A stretch of 8,049 nt of DNA from positions 1-8,049 of the forward strand of contig JAIRLT010000166.1 of assembly GCA_031259225.1 (NCBI GenBank), given 5' to 3'. A program made the position numbers and the translations under genes. This stretch comes from Prevotellaceae bacterium. GTDB taxonomy: Bacteria > Bacteroidota > Bacteroidia > Bacteroidales > UBA932. The notes under the pieces were generated by a model. The model made no database searches, was not told where the DNA came from, and saw only the letters and a program-made list of their open reading frames with translations. Numbering within the stretch: the stretch's first letter is position 1; each line of letters begins with the position of its first letter. This document shows positions 5,108 through 8,049 of this stretch, one piece after another.

Positions 5108-7420
5108 TCAGAACGGGTATCCGACGCCGAAATGCAGCGACATATTTTGTAGTGACAATATATTGCGCGTATTCACCCAACCGCTGTAGAGGCGCGGTTC
5201 ATAAAGTTTGGCGCCGACGTCAAATCGGATAATGAGGAAATCAAAGTTCAATCGAAGCCCGAAACCGGTGTTCAAGGCTATTTGTTTAAAAAAAGTAGCC
5301 GCATTGAGTACCGCCTGTTCATTTGCTTCCGCATAATTCAATGACCACACGTTACCGGCGTCCATGAACAATGCGCCATCGAATATACCGCTAATTTTGA
5401 AACGATATTCCACATTGGCTTCCAATTTAAAATCGCCCACCTGATTGGGAATGGAAAACGTAGTGTCCATGGCTGCGGCGCCCGGTCCTACGGTGCGCGA
5501 TTGCCATCCCCGCAGGCTGTAAGCGCCGCCGGAATAATATACCTCTTCATAAGGCAAGGAAATAGAATTGCCGTAAGCGCGCCCGACGCCTGCAAACACG
5601 CGGTAGGCAAAGGTGTGTTTATCATTTAACACCAAATAATGCGAAAAGTTTAAATCGGTTTTTAAGTATTGCGAATAAGGCGTTCCCCCTACTAAATGAC
5701 TCCGGTCTTCGGGATTATAGGATAATGACTTATTAAACAGGCTTAACAAATTGCCTGCCGAACCGATTGTCCAACGTAATTGCACGGAATTGGATTTGTT
5801 CGACGCTTGGCGGGTGCTGTACAAAAAAGAAGCATTGGCACCCAATACAAAGTGGTCTTCGTACCGGTTGCGCAAATACGGGTCGCTTAACGTAGAGCGG
5901 TAAAATTCCTCACTCATGTTAAATAGCTTGACAATACTCAAATTGAGCAAATTTACCGCATACGAAAATTGCGGTTTAGTTCGCCAGTTGTACCCCAACT
6001 GGAACGCCAGCGAATTGCGCGTATACTCCGGACGCAATTGGTAATTATAAGAAGTAGTAAATTCCGTTTGCGGCGAATACGTGTTGAAATACCGGAGGAG
6101 AAAGGGAAAGAAAAACTTGGGTGCGCCAATAGTTCCCGATACGCCCAATTCGTTAGAGCGTTTCTTTTTGTCGCTAATGTGGAACGGGTCGAATTGGAAA
6201 TTCTCGGACAGGCTAAGGTTTAACCACTCTCCCCCCTTGAAAATATTACGATGATAATAACTCAACGCAGGCGACAAGCCGAGTAGCCCCAAACTGCTCA
6301 TGGAGGCTTCCATATTTATTTTAAATCCTTGCACAGCGCCATGCGTAAGATGAATGGTGCAATCTATCAATGTATCGCCGGCGGCAGCAGGCGCTTTTTG
6401 GAAATTGATGGCGATAATCCGGAACAAACGCAGGTTGGAAAAATTCGCGTAGGTTTGTGCATTTTCGTCGCCGTTGTAATAATCGCCCGGCTTAATAGTG
6501 TTGGCTGCCAGCAATGCGTTGGTACGCACGGGTTGTTGTCCGCGGTACAATACATAAATATTACCCGCGTCGGATTGTTTGGCGAGCGTCTCCGTATAGC
6601 CCCGTATATAATTGGTATCGGTCGATGCTTCTACCGCGTCATATTGCGTGTAAATCCTTACGGTGCGTATGCGGAACTGTTTACGGTATCCTAAAGAATC
6701 AATGATCCCCGGCAATTCGTTCAGGTTTAAAAGAACGGTTATATCGGCGCGGTTATTGCCTGCCAATGTATCGGCGTCGTAGGAAATCAACGTGCGGTTG
6801 AACGACGAAAACCCTTTGGTATGCATGAATGTTTCGATACGTTCACGTTCCTGCTCCAGCAGTTGCAACGACAGCGGCAACCCTTTTGCGAGCAGGCTAT
6901 GAGCCGTATCACTCATGATAAACGGGCGAAGGATGCTGTCCTGTATCCGGTAGCGGATATTGTTCAGTAAAACCTGTTCGCCGGGTACAACGGAATACGT
7001 TACTTTCGCCTTATGCCGGTGATAAACCACCGTATCTTTCACCGTAGCCCCGTAATAACCTAAAGAACGGAGGTATTGCCCGATATTATTTACGCTGCTG
7101 CCCACTAACGAAGAATCAAGCACCACGGGCGCTTCACCGATTTTTTTCATTGCCTTGCCCAGCCAGCAACTGTCGCATTTCGGGCTGGCGTTATAGATAC
7201 CCAAATAAAGTTTGATATTAAGCAACGAAGGTCTGTTGGCTTGTTGCCGGATATATGGAAGAATGTTTTTCTTCGTTATGGATGTATTACCGGTGATGTG
7301 AATTTCATTTTTCGCCAGTAAATAATCGCCTTCCGCTAAATAGCGAGTAGAACTACACGACGAAAATAAAATGGATAAAAAAATACCACTACTGGCTATG
7401 TATATAAAAAATCTCAACAC
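5108..7420 (-). CDS. tamL: TamL-like lipidated Omp85/BamA-family outer membrane protein
   Basis: Predicted outer membrane beta-barrel assembly factor; in Bacteroidota, TamL is the lipid-anchored counterpart of TamA and works with TamB (family knowledge). The 770 residues begin with a signal peptide and lipoprotein cysteine C22 (LFSSCSSTRYL). POTRA-like segments follow from about 37 (NEIHITGNTSITKKNI) to about 360. The Omp85 barrel covers about 370-770, with the L6-type motif GGAYSLRGW (631-639), FMDAGNVW (685-692) and a C-terminal beta-signal ending GVGYPF. A BamA assignment is less likely because of the lipidation and the overall TamL pattern. No ATG is available in frame upstream: a stop lies at 7463-7465, so the start is GTG at 7418-7420, supported by the signal peptide. 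No tamB is visible nearby. Convergent with the YiiX-like gene. Confidence 0.9.
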   Translation of the reverse strand: MLRFFIYIASSGIFLSILFSSCSSTRYLAEGDYLLAKNEIHITGNTSITKKNILPYIRQQANRPSLLNIKLYLGIYNASPKCDSCWLGKAMKKIGEAPVVLDSSLVGSSVNNIGQYLRSLGYYGATVKDTVVYHRHKAKVTYSVVPGEQVLLNNIRYRIQDSILRPFIMSDTAHSLLAKGLPLSLQLLEQERERIETFMHTKGFSSFNRTLISYDADTLAGNNRADITVLLNLNELPGIIDSLGYRKQFRIRTVRIYTQYDAVEASTDTNYIRGYTETLAKQSDAGNIYVLYRGQQPVRTNALLAANTIKPGDYYNGDENAQTYANFSNLRLFRIIAINFQKAPAAAGDTLIDCTIHLTHGAVQGFKINMEASMSSLGLLGLSPALSYYHRNIFKGGEWLNLSLSENFQFDPFHISDKKKRSNELGVSGTIGAPKFFFPFLLRYFNTYSPQTEFTTSYNYQLRPEYTRNSLAFQLGYNWRTKPQFSYAVNLLNLSIVKLFNMSEEFYRSTLSDPYLRNRYEDHFVLGANASFLYSTRQASNKSNSVQLRWTIGSAGNLLSLFNKSLSYNPEDRSHLVGGTPYSQYLKTDLNFSHYLVLNDKHTFAYRVFAGVGRAYGNSISLPYEEVYYSGGAYSLRGWQSRTVGPGAAAMDTTFSIPNQVGDFKLEANVEYRFKISGIFDGALFMDAGNVWSLNYAEANEQAVLNAATFFKQIALNTGFGLRLNFDFLIIRFDVGAKLYEPRLYSGWVNTRNILSLQNMSLHFGVGYPF

Positions 7421-7440
7421 GCTACCAAGTTTTTCGACTA

Positions 7441-7448
7441 CAAATTTA
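7441..7448 (-). promoter_or_regulatory. Probable -7 box of the tamL promoter
   Basis: On the minus strand TAAATTTG matches TANNTTTG exactly and ends 20 nt before the GTG start. No good TTTG is found 19-21 nt upstream, so the -33 element is weak or replaced by an activator site (inference). Confidence 0.45.
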
Positions 7449-7498
7449 CTACTTTTTCCGGATTATTGCATTTGCATAAATGAATACCGGTAGAAAAT

Positions 7499-7544
7499 TT
7501 ATCTTGTATTGGGCAAGATAAGCGCCTGTAAAAATCCAAGATAA
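7499..7544. promoter_or_regulatory. Repeated TTATCTTG motif upstream of tamL (possible operator)
   Basis: The 8-mer CAAGATAA occurs at 7514-7521 and 7537-7544 (23 bp apart), and its reverse complement TTATCTTG at 7499-7506. The first two positions form an 8-bp inverted repeat with a 7-nt loop. Three copies in 46 bp of otherwise non-coding DNA suggest a protein-binding site; no regulator can be named. Confidence 0.4.
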
Positions 7545-7560
7545 ATGCCACCTCTATTGT

Positions 7561-7590
7561 TCCTATACTTTCCTATACTTTCCTATACTT
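7561..7590. repeat. Three 10-bp tandem repeats upstream of tamL
   Basis: TCCTATACTT repeated exactly three times (on the minus strand AAGTATAGGA). The 10-bp period is close to one DNA helical turn, so a protein could contact the same face repeatedly. It lies about 113 bp upstream of the proposed tamL -7 box and differs in period and sequence from the other arrays in the window. The rest of 7421-7701 holds no gene that I can support. Confidence 0.85.
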
Positions 7591-7633
7591 ATATTATAGT
7601 GTTATTTCTATTCGCTTCGCGTCCGGTGGTATT

Positions 7634-7647
7634 TGATACTTGTATCA
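7634..7647. promoter_or_regulatory. Small palindrome TGATAC-TT-GTATCA
   Basis: Perfect 6-bp arms with a 2-bp centre, in the non-coding region between ruvC and tamL. The size and symmetry suit a dimeric repressor site, but no target promoter is clear. Confidence 0.3.
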
Positions 7648-7701
7648 TGGTGGAAAAAGACAATCTAAAAGAGTAAATATGCTTGTAAATTTTTTATTTT
7701 T

Positions 7702-8049
7702 CTACTTTTTCACTCTATCCGGGTTTTTCCCGATAAAGTCTTTCCAGCTTTTGTAAGATTTTCCGGCTGCCGGATGATTGCTCTGGAAGAAGTGGCACAT
7801 GGCGGCTGCCAAGCCGTCGGTGGCATCCAAGTCTTTCGGGAGTTCGTTTATCTTTAACAGGTTCTGCAAAATGTTTGCAACCTGTTCTTTCGATGCCGCA
7901 CCCTGCCCGGTAATCGCCAGTTTTATTTTTCGCGGCGCATATTCGGTAATAGGTATCTGCCGCGCCAATGCCGCTGCGATTGCCGTGCCTTGTGCGCGTC
8001 CCAGTTTCAGCATCGACTGCACATTTTTCCCGTAGAAAGGCGCTTCAAT
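7702..8049 (-). CDS. ruvC: Holliday junction endonuclease RuvC (5' end beyond the window)
   Basis: Cleaves Holliday junctions together with RuvAB in homologous recombination (family knowledge). The 115 visible residues begin IEAPFYGKNVQSMLKLG, which aligns with the RuvC segment carrying the second catalytic acid (E2 here). The last two acids are in DATDGLAAAMCHF (D75 and D78 of the visible part). The first catalytic Asp lies off the right edge, and about 70 residues are missing judged by the usual family length. The GTG at 8020-8022 encodes an internal Val, not a start. The C-terminus ends in a basic tail (DRVKK). No clear terminator follows in the 281 bp before tamL. Confidence 0.97.
   Translation of the reverse strand: MEAPFYGKNVQSMLKLGRAQGTAIAAALARQIPITEYAPRKIKLAITGQGAASKEQVANILQNLLKINELPKDLDATDGLAAAMCHFFQSNHPAAGKSYKSWKDFIGKNPDRVKK

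Noticed and set aside
7589..7648. 19-residue minus-strand open frame between ruvC and tamL
   Set aside because: Too short to support, with no ribosome-binding or conservation evidence, and it runs over the regulatory palindrome into the decamer repeats.
8020..8022. GTG as the start of ruvC
   Set aside because: The frame stays open to the window edge and the residues before it (IEAPFYGKN) contain a conserved catalytic Glu segment of RuvC.

Overview
The window looks like a chromosomal segment of a Bacteroidota bacterium. The evidence is the gene set (a TamL-type lipidated Omp85 protein; RuvC, LigA and MtgA with Bacteroidota-like motifs), the lack of Shine-Dalgarno sequences (starts are preceded by A/T-rich DNA), and promoter-like TTG-N19-TANNTTTG sequences. 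No phage, plasmid, CRISPR, tRNA or rRNA gene is visible.

Layout. Positions 1-498 carry no gene. They hold a dense island of short repeats: arrays of 7- or 8-bp units, several copies of a GC-rich palindrome (GCTGGCGCGCCAGC or GGCTGGCGCGTCAGCC), a GC-rich hairpin, a REP-like element and a strong terminator hairpin. On the minus strand, an exported M28-family peptidase homologue (2507-3496) is followed 10 nt later by ligA (499-2496), very likely one operon. From a divergent promoter region (3497-3593), mtgA (3594-4286) is read on the plus strand. After a short repeat-bearing gap comes a YiiX-like permuted NlpC/P60 lipoprotein gene (4368-5009). A second repeat cluster (5002-5088) separates it from the convergent tamL gene (5108-7420, minus). 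Upstream of tamL lies a 281-bp non-coding region with a -7 box, three 10-bp tandem repeats, a repeated TTATCTTG motif and a small palindrome. The window ends inside ruvC (7702-8049, minus, 5' end missing).

Functionally the genes are housekeeping: DNA ligation (LigA), Holliday junction resolution (RuvC), peptidoglycan polymerisation (MtgA), a cell-envelope hydrolase candidate (YiiX-like), outer membrane biogenesis (TamL) and an exported peptidase homologue. No dedicated defence or biosynthetic system is visible. The unusual content is the intergenic repeats. Every intact palindrome copy adjoins a short tandem array, and four of the five have arrays on both sides. One composite is duplicated exactly over 46 bp, and another (palindrome plus AATYAGA array) occurs inverted at both ends of a 5-kb block. 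The M28 homologue also appears to have lost two active-site residues.
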